Source of the DNA: Spinacia oleracea
Lineage: Eukaryota; Streptophyta; Magnoliopsida; Caryophyllales; Amaranthaceae
Length of the DNA stretch: 64,000 nt
Reading direction: 5' to 3'
Assembly: GCF_020520425.1 (NCBI RefSeq)
Contig: NC_079487.1
Location: forward strand, 42,415,219-42,479,218
Positions 44,833 to 57,363 of the stretch are shown here, piece after piece (position 1 is the stretch's first letter; each line of letters opens with the position of its first letter). Made by a program: the position numbers and the translations under genes. Under the pieces are notes generated by a model. The model did no database searches. It was given only the letters and a program-made list of their open reading frames with translations, and was not told the DNA's origin.

Positions 44833-45399
44833 TACCAACCATTACTTTATTATAACCTCTATTTCATCTGTAGATTCAATGTAGGTGATGAATTTGTTTT
44901 ATTTTTATTATCTGGAATCAGAAACATCGATATAGAGTATAAGACTATATGGATTTCTATACCATTTATGGTATTAATGTGCTATTGTTTTCACGGATTT
45001 CACCCCATTTTGGATTGCTGCATTGATATAGAGTATTAGCAAGTTGGTTGGATTACGCGGTATTAATAGCAAACCAAATTAAGGGTCAAGTGTCTAGCTA
45101 GAGTAAGATAACAAGTCCTGACATCCCACCTGTGCTGTCACTGACTAGTAATCTGTCATCAGTTTGCCTCTTTTGTTGATGGAAGTAGAGTTTTGGCTTG
45201 TAGTTCATGAAAAGTAAAAAGGGGAAGAGAAGAGCATTGAATTTAACGAGATAAATGAAGTTATATATGTTGCTCAATCACGAGACCCACTAATCAATCC
45301 ATGTGTTCAAATCACCTGGCGATATGGTTTAGTGTACTGCTCGCTTATCGACATTTTGGATTCTATATGTGATGTGACTAATTTCAAAATTGTTTTGCC

Positions 45400-45660
45400 T
45401 ACATAGAAGTAGGGGAGAATGAGTCTTAGAAACATAAAACTAAGTTCATTAGTTGAGAGTTGGGAGAGAAAACGACCATTTTAGTCAAACGAGGTTTAAA
45501 TGTGCATAACATAACCAAAGTATGTGATAATGAGTATTGGCAACCTAATACTAAGTATATCAAACATATGAATGGTTTAAAATACTTATTTTGGTTAATT
45601 AGTTGAGAGTTGGGAGCGAAAACGATTATTTAAATCAAAATATGACATATAACGATCAAA
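45400..45660 (-). repeat. inverted partial units of the 160-bp satellite
   Basis: This segment contains GTTGGGAGCGAAAACGAT and related sequence. It is the reverse complement of the satellite unit to its right (ATTTTCGCTCCCAAC). Two degenerate inverted units are seen (TAGTTGAGAGTTGGGAG at about 45450 and 45600). Confidence 0.75.
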
Positions 45661-47290
45661 CGAGACTAAAATAACATTTTCGGTCCTAACTTTGAACTAA
45701 AGAACCTAAGGACCCATTTCAAACTTATTACATGATTAATATGCTTAGTTTTAAGTTTTCAATACTCATTCCAATCTATTTATGCACATTTAAGGCTCAT
45801 TGGGTCATTATAGGTCATATTTAGGCTAAAATGACATTTTTGCTCCTAACTTTGAACTAACGAACCTAAGAACTCATTTCAAACTTACTACATGATTCAT
45901 ATGATTGGTTTTAACTTTCCAAGGCTCAATCCAATCTATTTATGCACATTTGAGACTTGTTTGGCCATTATAGGTCATATTTAGGCTAAAATGACATTTT
46001 CGCTCCCAACTTTGAACTAATGAACCTAAGAACTCATTTCAAACTTACTACATGATTTATATGATTAGTTTTAACTTTCCAAGACACAATCCAATTTATT
46101 TATACACATTTGAGACTTGTTTGGCCATTATAGGTCATATTTAGGCTAAAATGACATTTTCGCTCCCAACTTTGAACTAATGAACCTAAAAACTCATTTG
46201 AAACTAACTACATGATTTATATGATTATTTTTAACTTTCCAAGACTCAATCCAATCTATTTATACACATTTGAGACTTGGTTGGCCATTATAGGTCATAT
46301 TTAGGCTAAAATGAGGCATTTTCGCTCCCAACTTTGAACTAACGAACCTAAAAAATAATTTCAAACTTACTGAATGATTCATATGAATAGTGTTAACTTT
46401 CCAAGACTCAATCCAATCTAAATGCACATTTGAGACTTGTTTGGCCGTTATAGGTGATATTTAGGCTAAAATGACATTTTTGCTCACAACTTTGAACTAA
46501 CGAACTTAAGAACTCATTTCAAACTTATTAAATGATTCATATGATTAGTTTTAACTTTCCAAGAATCAATCCAATCTATTTATGCACACTTGAGCCTTTT
46601 TTTGCCATTATAGGTCATATTTAGGATAAAATGACATTTTCGCCCCCAACTTTGAATTAACGAACCTAAGAACTCATTTGAAACTTATTACAAGACTTAT
46701 ATGATTAGTTTTAGCTTTCCAAGACTCAATCCAATCTATTTATGCACATTTGAGGCTTGTTTGGCCATTATAGGTCATATTTAGGCTAAAATGACATTTT
46801 CGCTCCCAATTTTGAACTAACGAACCTAAGGAGTGACTTCCAACTTATTACAGGATTAATATGATTAGTTTTAAGTTTCCAAGATTCAATCCAATCGGTT
46901 TATGCACATTTGAGACTTGTTTGGTTGTATAGGTCATATTTAGGCTAAAATGAGACATTTTCGCTCCCAACTTTGAACTAAGGAACCTAAAGACTTGTTT
47001 TAAACCCTTTAAATGATTAAGATGCTTAGTTTTAAGTTTCCAAGACTCCTTCCAATCTATTTACACACATTTAAGTTTCATTGGGTCATGATAGGTCATA
47101 TTTAGACTAAAATGACATTTTCGTTCCCCACTTTGAACTTAGAACCTAAGACTCATTTCAAACTTATTACATGATTAATATGCTTAGTTTTAAAGTTTTC
47201 AATACTCGTTACAAAATAATTATGCACATTTAAGGCTCATTGGGTCGTTATAGGTCATATTTAGACTAAAATGACATTTAATCTAATGCT
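45660..47290 (+). repeat. satellite array, about 160-bp period, ten copies
   Basis: The phrase ACTTTGAAC starts at about 45690, 45849, 46009, 46169, 46331, 46489, 46649, 46809, 46970 and 47130, giving a mean period of 160 bp. Each unit reads CGCTCCCAACTTTGAACTAA and so on through ACTTTCCAAGACTCAATCCA to TATAGGTCATATTTAGGC. Units differ by point changes, with a few short indels. Confidence 0.93.
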
Positions 47291-47639
47291 CCCATCAAAA
47301 TTTTGTTTTTGAAGGTCTATACTCCGAGGAATGCGGCTTATGGTAGTGAGGAAATTAATGTGGTTCGTGAGCAATGGGATAAGTTTTTTACCTGCAAGTA
47401 TTTATTATTGGCCTTAGCGCGTTTGATCGAGTTGGCTTAGATGTTATAGAACAATCTTTTATATTAAAATGTATGCGTACGATGAAATTGGAACACATAT
47501 ATTTAAATGTACTACATGCACTTTGTTTTGGGATATATAATATACAAAACACCAGTTATTGTTTTTATAAATGTTATACAGGTTGCGATATTATTATTGT
47601 TGTGACAGGTTTCTATATTTAGTGATAGGCAATCATCCC

Positions 47640-47995
47640 TAAATAAGATTAAAATTTTCCCGCCAAAAGTGTTTTGTTGCAGCGTACATATCGCTGCAAC
47701 AAGGCTGTAAAATTTGGCAAAATTTTAGACTTGTTGCAGCGTACAAATAGATGTACCCTGCAACAGGTGGGGTCTTTTGCAGCGTACACGAATTTGTACG
47801 CTGCAAAAAGTCAAGAATTTGGCGAAAATTTTGGCACTTGTTGCAGCGTACATGTATATGTACGGTGCAAAAAAGAACTTTTCGCAGCGAACATTGTACG
47901 CTGCAACAAGTTCAGACTTATTGCAGGCCCCCCAGTTGCAGCATACGATGTACGCTGGAACAGGGGTCTAAAAGCCCGCTGCAATAAGGGTTTTT
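47640..47995. repeat. CACTA-2 right subterminal repeats
   Basis: TTGCAGCGTACA-type units recur about ten times in both orientations up to the right terminal repeat. The frames through it are repeat by-products. Confidence 0.85.
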
Positions 47996-48227
47996 TCTAC
48001 TAGTGCCTAAAAGATTTTAGAATTGAGTCTAAATACATAATGTTGCTTAATTCTTCAATGGATTTTAGGATCTTGGAATCATTTTATTCACACCCGCCGG
48101 AATAAATAACTTGAATAAAATGCTTAATAAACATTGAATTATGCATGTATGCTAGAATTTAAGTTTATTAAGAGAAACTGTGAATGATTATTTATTTGTT
48201 TATTCTTTTTCAATTGTAGTTTTAATT

Positions 48228-49085
48228 ATGGCAAACAACAATTCATTCAACATTCGATCAATTCTCGAAAAGGAGAAGTTGAGCGGGAAAAACTTCCTTG
48301 ACTGGCAAAGGAACTTGCAAATAGTTCTTATGCAGGAAGAAAAGGAGTATGTCCTGGAAGAGGCAATGCCCGAAGCCGCAGGCAAAGGGGTCACTCAGGC
48401 AGCCCTCAATCGTTGGATTGATGCAAACAAGGATGTGAAATGTCTAATGCTTGCAACCATGAGTGCAGATCTACAGAAAACGTTCATCAACTCAGATGCT
48501 CTCACGATCATCAGTGAGTTAAAGAACATGTTCCAAGATCTGGCTCGGGTCGAAAGATTCGAGACTCATAGGCAAATTCTTGAGACCAAGCTTAAGAAAG
48601 GCGAGCCCGTAAGTCCACATGTTCTCAAAATGATTGGACTCATTGAGAATATGAGTCGGCTGGATCAGCAGTTCTCTCAGGAAATGGCTGTAGACACCAT
48701 CCTCCATTCTCTTCATAACTGGTATGATCAGTTCAAGCTGAACTACAGTATGAATAGTCTCGACAAAACGCTCACTGAGCTTCACGGTATGCTGAAGACC
48801 GCTGAAAAGACGCTCAAAAGTGATAAGCAAGATGTGCTTATGGTGCGTGGGGGCAAGTTCAAGAAATCTGGAAAGAAGAGGAATGCTAAGAAAGGTGGCA
48901 ACAAGGCCAGCCCAACTAAGAAAACTGGCGTCAAGTCTGAAAATAGGAAGGTCAATCAACCCACTTCTAAATCCGAATGCTTCTACTTCTAGAAGAAGGG
49001 GCATTGGAAGAGAGATTGCTTGAAGCTAAAGGAAGATCAGAAGAACGGAACAATCGTTCCATCTTCATGTATTTTCGTTATAGAT
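48228..49085 (+). pseudogene. copia C gag
   Basis: Starts MANNNSFNIRSILEKEKLSG at 48228. The gag core is complete and close to copia B without its deletion (WIDANKDVKCLMLATMSADL). The zinc knuckle CFYCKKKGH is broken where TGCAAG has become TTCTAG, giving a stop at 48990-48992. The frame goes on KKGHWKRDCLKLKEDQ, then one base is missing near 49085 before the protease. Gag length up to the knuckle is about 255 residues, normal for this family. Confidence 0.9.
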
Positions 49086-51181
49086 GTATACTTGCTAATT
49101 CAACCTCTTGGGTATTAGATACAGGTTGTGGGTCACACTTATGTTCCAATTCACAGGTACTAAGAAGAAGTAGAAAGTTAAGCAAGGGTGAAGTCGACCT
49201 ACGAGTGGGAAATGGAGCACGGATTGCTGCATTAGCTGTAGGAACTTATTATTTGTCGTTGCCCTCTAGGCTAGTTTTGGAACTGGAAGAGTGTTTCCAT
49301 GTTCCAAATCTTACTAAAAACATCATTTCTGTTTCTTGCTTAGATACTAAGGGATTTTCCTTTTTAATAAAAGACAATAGTTGTTCATTTTATTTTAAAG
49401 AGATGTTTTATGGATCTGCTAGATTAGTCAATGGACTTTATTTATTAGATCACGACAAACAAGTTTATAACATAAATACCAAAAAGGCCAAAAAGGATGA
49501 TTCAGATCTCACCTATCTGTGGCATTGTCGATTAGGCCATATTAACTTGAAACGCATGGAAAGACTTCAAAAGGAAGGAATTCTAGAACCATTTGACTTA
49601 GAGGATTATGGTAAGTGCGAATCATGTTTACTTGGCAAAATGACAAAGCAACCTTTCTCTAAAGTTGGAGAAAGAGCAACTGAACTATTGGGTTTAATCC
49701 ATACAGATGTATGTGGACCAATGAGTACAAATGCTAGGGGTGGTTTCAGCTACTTTATCACTTTCACTGATGACTTCAGTAGATATGGTTATGTCTACCT
49801 AATGAAGCATAAGTCTGAATCCTTTGACAAATTCAAGGAATTTCAAAGTGAATTAGAGACTCAATTAGGCAAGCAGATTAAGGCACTGCGATCTGATAGA
49901 GGCGGTGAATATCTGAGCTATGAATTTGATGACCATCTGAAAGAATGTGGAATTCTATCAGAATTGACTCCTCCTGGAACACCACAATGGAACGGTGTGT
50001 CGGAACGGAGGAACAGAACCTTGCTAGACATGGTTAGATCAATGATGGGTCAGGCCGAACTTCCAATAGAATTTTTGGGACATGCACTAAACACAGCCGC
50101 ACTCACTATAAATAGAGCTCCGTCTAAAGCTGTTGAAAAGACACCATGTGAGTTATGGTTTGGAAAGCCTCCAAAAGTGTCTTTTCTTAAGATTTGGGGA
50201 TGTGAAGTATACGTCAAACGATTAATTTCAGACAAACTTCATCCAAAATCTGACAAATGTATCCTTGTGGGCTATCCAAAGGAAACAAAGGGGTATTACT
50301 TCTACAATACATCTGAGAACAAGGTGTTTGTTGCTCGAGATGGTATCTTTTTGGAAAAGAATCACATTTCCAAAATGACAAGTGGGAGAAAAGTAGACCT
50401 CGAAGAAATTCGAGTCGAACAACAAACTCTAGTGAATGCTCAAGATGACATTCAGGATGAAACTCAGATATCTTTAGAAGTTTCTGGTGAGAATCATGGA
50501 CAATCTAGAGATGTAACCCCGCGTAGTTCGCAGAGATATGGATCTCAACCGAAAAGGTACTTAGGTATTTTGACGAACGAGAGCTATGATGTTCTATTAC
50601 TTGAAAGTGATGAGCCTGCAACTTACAAACAAGCTATGACGAGCCCTAGCTCCAAGCAATGGCAAGAAGCCATGCAATCTGAATTAGACTCCATGTCTGA
50701 AAACCAAGTTTGGGATTTGGTCGATTTGCCAGATGGCTACCAAGCCATTGGAAGCAAATGGGTTTTCAAACTGAAAAAGGACAAGGATGGGAAACTTGAA
50801 GTTTTCAAAGCTAGATTGGTTGCAAAAGGTTACAGGCAAGTCCACGGTGTGGATTACGATGAAACCTTTTCACCAGTTGCAATGCTAAAGTCTATTCAGA
50901 TAATGTTAGCAATCGCTGCATACTACGATTACGAAATATGGCAGATGGATGTCAAAACCGCTTTCTTAAACGGCGTTTTAACAGAAACTGTGTTTATGAC
51001 ACAGCCTGAGGGTTTTGAGGATCCAAAGAATGCTAAAAAGGTATGCAAGCTAAAGAAATCAATCTACGGATTGAAGCAGGCATCCGGGAGCTGGAATATA
51101 CGTTTGGATGAAGCAGTCAGTGACTTTAGTTTCATCAAGAACGCAGACGAATCTTGTGTATACAAGAAGGTCAGTGGGAGC
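49086..51181 (+). pseudogene. copia C protease, integrase and first half of RT
   Basis: An open frame of about 700 codons: protease WVLDTGCGSHLCSN (active-site DTG intact), HCRLGHINLKRMERL, integrase (HTDVCGPMS, TFTDDFSRYGY, LRSDRGGEY, WNGVSERRNRTLLD), and RT through QMDVKTAFLNGVLTETVFMT and YGLKQASGSW. It is cut at VSG by copia D. The rest of RT begins at 58320. This is the least damaged coding stretch of the family in the window. Confidence 0.92.
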
Positions 51182-52554
51182 TGAAGGAAACAGTACCCTT
51201 GGTCCAAGTATGCATATAATATTAAGTCTAATAAATGCGGTTCATTATTAATTGACAAGTTAATAATTCAGTGAGATCAAGTGAGCTGAATGCCTAGCTA
51301 GAGGCCGATTCAGTTCAAGTGGAATTAATGATATTAATCCACAGCTTACTCTAATAGTACGTAAACGGATCAAGTATTTAATAGCATTAAATACTCCATC
51401 TATGGATATTCGGAATCGACGGATCTTGGTTTCACTAGGAGATGAGATCGTCATAAGCAAGAAATGAATACTCCGGAAACGATGATGTTGCCGGAAACGG
51501 AAATATGGATCGTATCAGAAATATGAATATTATCCAAGTCGTAGATGTTGCCGGAAACGGAAACATGGTACGTATCGGAAAATATTAATGGAAATAGAAA
51601 TATTGCCGGAATCGGAAATATTGCCGTGAAGGGAAATATTTTCAGAATCGGAAATATTATCGGAATCGGAAAATAATTCCGGAAACAGAAATATTAAATA
51701 TTTGTTCGAAACGGAAATTAATTCCGGAATCGGAAATATTAAATATTGGTCGTATCGGAAATGAATTCCGGAACCTGGAATTTAATCGGAAGCGCATCGT
51801 ACGAATTAAGCATCGGACGAGGCTTGCCAGACGAAGGCCCAACACGAAGCCAGGCCCGCGCCCAGCAAGCCAAGCGCCCAACACGAAGGCCACAACCTCA
51901 CCAGGCCCAGCGCAAGGCCAGGCCCAGCAAGGCCGTAGACGCGCGAGTTGGAGCGTGTGCTCGTGGGCTGCGAGGCAGCGCCCACTAGTGTGGGCCGCAA
52001 GGCCTGCGCGGGTGCGTGCGTCCCTCGTGGTCGTGCGACACTCGTGTTCGTAACGAATCCTATTCCTATCGGAATTCGTGCAATGATTAAATCCTAATCC
52101 TAATAGATTAAATTTATTATTTAGAGTTCAAATAGGATTCTAATTAATAAATCCATATCCTAGTAGGATTATAATTCCTTTCCATAAACTCTATAAATAT
52201 AGGCCTAGGGTCACATATTTAACAGACGATTATTGAAGTATTCAAGGTAAGATTTTTAAGCAAAAAATCAACCAAACACTTGCACCCAAATAGCCGAAAA
52301 TATAAGAACCTTAAGGGCGATTCTAGTTGGTCAAGCTTAAGGCGGATCCGGACGTGCTGTGGACTATCTACGGAGGGACGACACTTGGAGTCCTAAAGAC
52401 TTGTTCTTGTTCGGTTCGGGCGCAGCTAGGGAGGGCACGCTACAAAGTGTATGCATCTAAATTATGCTAAATGATTATTTGTAAATAATACATTTCCTGG
52501 CTTTATGGTTTTTCCGCATGATTTATGTTTATTCATATGTATCATAACCTAACA
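51182..52554 (+). repeat. copia D 5' LTR
   Basis: This 1373-bp LTR begins TGAAGGAAACAGTACCC, slightly different from the TGAAGGAAATAATG of B and C, and ends AACCTAACA. The GGAA array and GC-rich part are present; a short segment (about 15 bp) near 51352 is missing relative to copia B. Confidence 0.92.
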
Positions 52555-52555
52555 G

Positions 52556-55185
52556 TGGTATCACGAGCCTCTTATTATTTTCATAATCTAAATTGCATGA
52601 ACATGGTTAAATTTTACAAATTTGCAAAGAATTAAAGGGGTGATTAATTTTCGTAATTAATTGCAAATTGCGTTTATTTAATTATATGTACGCAGTTTTT
52701 CGGCAGTTTCTTCGTTACTCATCCAAATTGAGTGATTTTTGTGTCAATGCCGCATGTAAAAGGCATTCTAAAATTTTGACAAAAACAGTATTTTTCGCCG
52801 AAACCCAGAATTCCCAAATTCGAAGCCTAACTATGACTTTTCGGAGGTTTTAGTTTTTCGAACGCAAAAGTTTGTAAATTTAAGATGTTAAATTAAGTAT
52901 TTGCGATTCTTGTTGATAAATCATGAGTTTTTGATTGACCTACTGTATTTGTTTAACAATTATGAATGCCTAGACTTATTAATTATACAACCTAATTTGT
53001 AATTATGATTAATTTGTTGAAATTCGAATAATTTAGAATTGATTTGATTTTCATGATTAATTAATAATTTAATTAGGTACCAATGATTAAAATCCACCAT
53101 AAAAATTGTTAATTTATGTTAAATTTTTAATTTTTATGACCTACTTTTGAATTCATGTTAATCGGAAATTAATTGATTAATAAATTTTCGATTTTTTGCC
53201 CTAAAATTATGAAATTAATATGATTTATTAATTTGTCATTAATTTTGGAAATAAAAGTTTTAATTTTTATGCAATTCGCTCATAAAACTTGCACGCACAA
53301 AGCAATGGACGCGACGTGTTACCCTTAAGGGGTGTTGTATAGTGCGGGCATGCGACGACGAGCAAGGGAGCTCGTCGCCCATGCGATACGATGCAACGAG
53401 CAAGAGCCATGGCACACGAGCACAGGGCAGCACGCTGCCCTGTGTCGAGTGCTGTGCGCATAACGGCGAGTGGGCAAGGGCGAAGGACCAAGGCGCAAGC
53501 CATCGGGCAGACGCGTGTGGGCAGCAAGCTTGCTGCGCCACAGCGCGCGCTACCAAGCCCAGCAAGCAAGCAGACGCGAGGCAAGCAGGCGCGACGAGCG
53601 AGCGGGCGCGCGCAGCGTGGCCTGCACTGCTGCGTTGCGTGTGGCCTGCTTGCGTATTGCTACACGAATAGTCGAAGGGCGCTAAGCCTCGTGCACTCGA
53701 TGGAGCTTGGGCGCAAGCCCAAGTGCTCGTCGTGTTACAATTGTCGCTTTTTAAATTTTAATTTGAGGTTTTCAGTTCAAGTAATTTTAATTAATTTTAA
53801 AATTAATAATTTAAATTGTTTTCTTGGATTTTAATTTTGAATATTATAATTATTATAAATTTTAATTTATTCTAATTATTTTACTAAAATTAAAAACCTT
53901 GAATTAATTTAAATTCGACTGAAAATAAATTAAATAAGTGGATTCAATTATAAATTTATATGAGCTTTAAATTTTAATTAAATTTGTATGTTTCCGGTTA
54001 GACTAGAAATACATTTTTATGTGTAAAATTAGTAAAGCATATGAATTTATTGGTTTAAGTGGGAGCAATTTTAGTCATAAACTCTTGATTAGGTCTACAA
54101 ATCCTTTAAGGTTAAACAACTTGATTAGAATTAATAAGGACTGAATAATTGGTAGATTATTGGTGCCATTGATTAATTGCTGCAAATAATTATGTGATGC
54201 ATAACGTGTTTTACTAACCAACTATGTGGGCCATTCATGATAATGAATGGGTGAATGGTATATATTGTATATGTACTGTTTTGCAGGTTATGAAGTGACT
54301 AGTATGGCCCAAATAGGATAGAAAATATGGTCTGCGTACCATTAATTTGAATGTAATTGGTCTAAAGCACCAAATTTGTTTTTCAATTAAAATATGGTCT
54401 GCGTACCGTCAAATAGTTGTAATTAGTTTAATTATACCTTATCCTATTTGAAGAAAATGGCGCCTCCCACGGAGATTTTCAAGACGGACTTTGAAGTTGA
54501 AGCTTCAAGATGAAGTCGGGCCATACTAGATCACATTTATCTTATGCATGTTTTAAGTTATTTATGCTTTTAAATATGTCTTAAATATGCATGAGATCGA
54601 AGCTTGATTATGTTGCATGATTAAGGATTTTAGTTCACTTAAAATCTAACCAACATAGTAAGAGCCTTAAGTTCCAAACTTAAAAATTGAGTTAAAAGGT
54701 GCCATGCCAAAATAACACTTACTTGGATCCTTTTTTCATCGATCTTAGTAATAGTTTTCCGCCATAGCGAGGTGTTACTTATCGATACTAAAGGGGTAAG
54801 GTACACAAATAATTGTGAGTACATGTTAGTTTTGGTGAAACTCAAAGATATAAGTAAGGAGTCCTTTTATGTCGTGGAAAAATCTATAGGTTTACCTAAT
54901 AAGTTCTTAGACGTACCTATCAACCAAGAGTAGTTTCTAGACTATCAGCAAAAGGCTTTTGCTTACCTAAAAGATTTTAGAATTGAGTCTAAATACATAA
55001 TGCGCTTAATTCTTCAATGGTTTTTAGGATCTTGGAATCAATTTATTCACACCTGCCGGACCACATAACTTGAATAAAATGCTTAATGAACATTGAATTA
55101 TGCATGTATGCTAGAATTTAAGTTTATTAAGAGAAACTGTGAATGATTATTTATTTGTTTATTCTTTTCAATTGTATTTTTAATT
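52556..55185 (+). other. copia D leader
   Basis: Non-coding. It contains the leader hairpin (53348-53384), a GC-rich island (53290-53740) and two ATGGTCTGCGTACC motifs (around 54327 and 54394). No coding frame is supported. Confidence 0.75.
53348..53384 (+). ncRNA. conserved leader hairpin, copia D
   Basis: GCATGCGACGACGAGC and GCTCGTCGCCCATGC around AAGGGA form the most complete version of the stem (about 15 pairs with one bulge). Confidence 0.55.
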
Positions 55186-57363
55186 ATGGCAAACAACAAT
55201 TCATTCAACATTCGATCAATTCTCGAAAAGGAAAAGTTGAGCGGGAAAAACTTCCTTGACTGGCAAAGGAACTTGCAAATAGTTCTTATGCAGGAAGAAA
55301 AGGAGTATGTCCTGGAAGAGGCGATGCCCGAAGCCGCAGGCGAAGGGGTCACTTAGGCAGCCCTCAATCGTTGGATTGATGCCAACAAGGATGTGAAATG
55401 TCTAATGCTTGCAACCATGAGTGCAGATCTACAAAAAACTTTCATCAACTCAGATGCTTTCACGATCATGAGTGAGTTAAAGAACATGTTCCAAGATCTG
55501 GCTCGAGTCGAAATATTCGAGACTCATAGGCAAATTCTTGAGACCAAGCTTAAGAAAGGCGATCCCGTAAGTCCACATGTTCTCAAAAATGATTGGACTC
55601 ATTGAGAATATGAGTCGGCTGGATCAGAAATTCTCTCAGGAAATGGCTATAGACACCATTCTCCATTCTCTTCATAACGGGTATGATCAGTTCAAACTGA
55701 ACTACAGTATGAATTGTCTGGAAAAAATGCTCACTGAGCTTCATGGTATGCTGAAGACCGCTGAAAAGACGCTCAAAAGTGATAAGCAAGATGTGCTTAT
55801 GGTGCGTGGGGGCAAGTTCAAGAAATCTGGAAAGAAGAGGAATGCTAAGAAAGGTGGCAACAAGGCCATCCCAACTAAGCAAACTGGCGCCAAGTCTGAA
55901 AAGATGAAGGTTAGTCAACCCACTTCTGAATCCGAATGCTTCTACTGCAAGAAGAAGGGGCATTGGAAGAGAGATTGCTTGAAGCTAAAGGAAGATCAGA
56001 AGAACGGAACAATCGTTCCATCTTCAGTTATTTTCGTTATAGACTGTACACTTGTTAATTCAACTTCTTGGGTATTAGATACAGGTTGTGGCTTACACTT
56101 ATGTTCCAATTCACAAGGACTAAGAAGAAGTAGAAAGTTAAGCAAGGGTGAAGTCGACCTACGAGTGGGAAATGGAGCACGGATTGCTGCATTATCTCTA
56201 GGAACTTATTATTTCTCGTTGCCCTCTGGGCTAGTTTTGGAACTGGAAGAGTGTTTCCATGTTCCAAGTCTTACTAAAAACATCATTTCTGTTTCTTGCT
56301 TAGATGCTAAGGGATTTTCCTTTTTAATAAAAGACAATAGTTGTTCGTTTTATTTTAAAGAGATTTTTTATGGATCTGCTAGATTAGTCAATGGACTTTA
56401 TTTATTAGATCACGACAAACAAGTTTATAACATAAATACCAAAAAGGCCAAAAAGGATGATTTAGATCTCACCTATCTGTGGCATTGTCGATTAGGCCAT
56501 ATTAACTTGAAACGCATGGAAAGACTTCAAAAGGAAGGAATTCTAGAACCATTTGACTTAGAGGATTATGGTAAGTGCGAATCATGTTTACTTGGCAAAA
56601 TGACAAAGAAACCTTTCTCTAAAGTTGGAGAAAGAGCAACTGAACTATTGGGTTTAATCCATACAGATGTATGTGGACCAATGAGTACAAATGCTAGGGG
56701 TGGTTTCAGCTACTTTATCACTTTCACTGATGACTTCAGTAGATATGGTTATGTCTACCTAATGAAGCATAAGTCTGAATCCTTTGACAAATTCAAGGAA
56801 TTTTAGAGTGAAGTAGAGAATCAATTAGGCAAGAAGATTAAGGCACTGCGGTCTGATAGAGGCGGTGAATATCTGAGCTATGAATTTGATGACCATCTGA
56901 TAGAATGTGGAATTTTATCAGAATTGACTCCTCCTAGAACACCACAATGGAACGGTGTGTCAGAACGGAGGAACAGAACCTTGCTAGACATGGTTAGATC
57001 AATGATGGGTCAGGCCGAACTTCCAATAGAATTTTGGGGACATGCACTAAATACAGCCGCACTCACTATAAATAGAGCTCCGTCTAAAGCTGTTGAAAAG
57101 ACACCATATGAGTTATGGTTTGGAAAGCCTCCAAAAGTGTATTTTCTTAAGATTTGGGGATGTGAAGTATACGTCAAACGATTAGTTTCAGACAAACTTC
57201 ATCCAAAATCTGACAAATGTATCCTTGTGGGCTATCCAAAGGAAACAAAGGGGTATTACTTCTACAATACATCTGAGAACAAGGTGTTTGTTGGTCGAGA
57301 TGGTATCTTTTTGGAAAAGGATCACATTTCCAAAATGACAAGTGGGAGAAAAGTAGACCTCGA
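55186..57363 (+). pseudogene. copia D gag, protease and integrase
   Basis: Starts MANNNSFNIRSILEKEKLSG. Lesions: TAG for Gln in GVTQAAL near 55353; one extra A near 55588 that shifts the frame; TAG for Gln at 56804-56806 in KEFQSE. The zinc knuckle CFYCKKKGHWKRDC and protease LDTGCG are intact. Integrase motifs HTDVCGPMS, LRSDRGGEY and NGVSERRNRTLLD are present. The frame ends at SGRKVDLE, where it runs into LTR sequence. Confidence 0.92.

Larger units (their letters stand above)
41100..48005. mobile_element. CACTA-2, non-autonomous CACTA transposon with three captured genes
   Basis: Termini CACTAGTAGAAAAAACCCC and its inverse GGTTTTTTCTACTAGTG are flanked by the duplication CCT (41097-41099 and 48006-48008). 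Subterminal GTTGCAGCGTACA motifs crowd both ends. The 6906-bp element holds fragments of geranylgeranyl reductase, cyclase-associated protein and a coiled-coil protein, plus about ten copies of a 160-bp satellite. No transposase is recognised. It interrupts the copia C leader. Confidence 0.93.

Noticed and set aside
47330-47445. Possible coding segment reading TPRNAAYGSEEINVVREQWD
   Set aside because: Short open stretch right of the satellite with no family I can name and no clear splice borders; may be another captured piece but not supportable.
47674-48003. Cys-rich frames at the right end of CACTA-2
   Set aside because: Produced by the TTGCAGCGTACA subterminal repeat in three frames; not a peptide gene.
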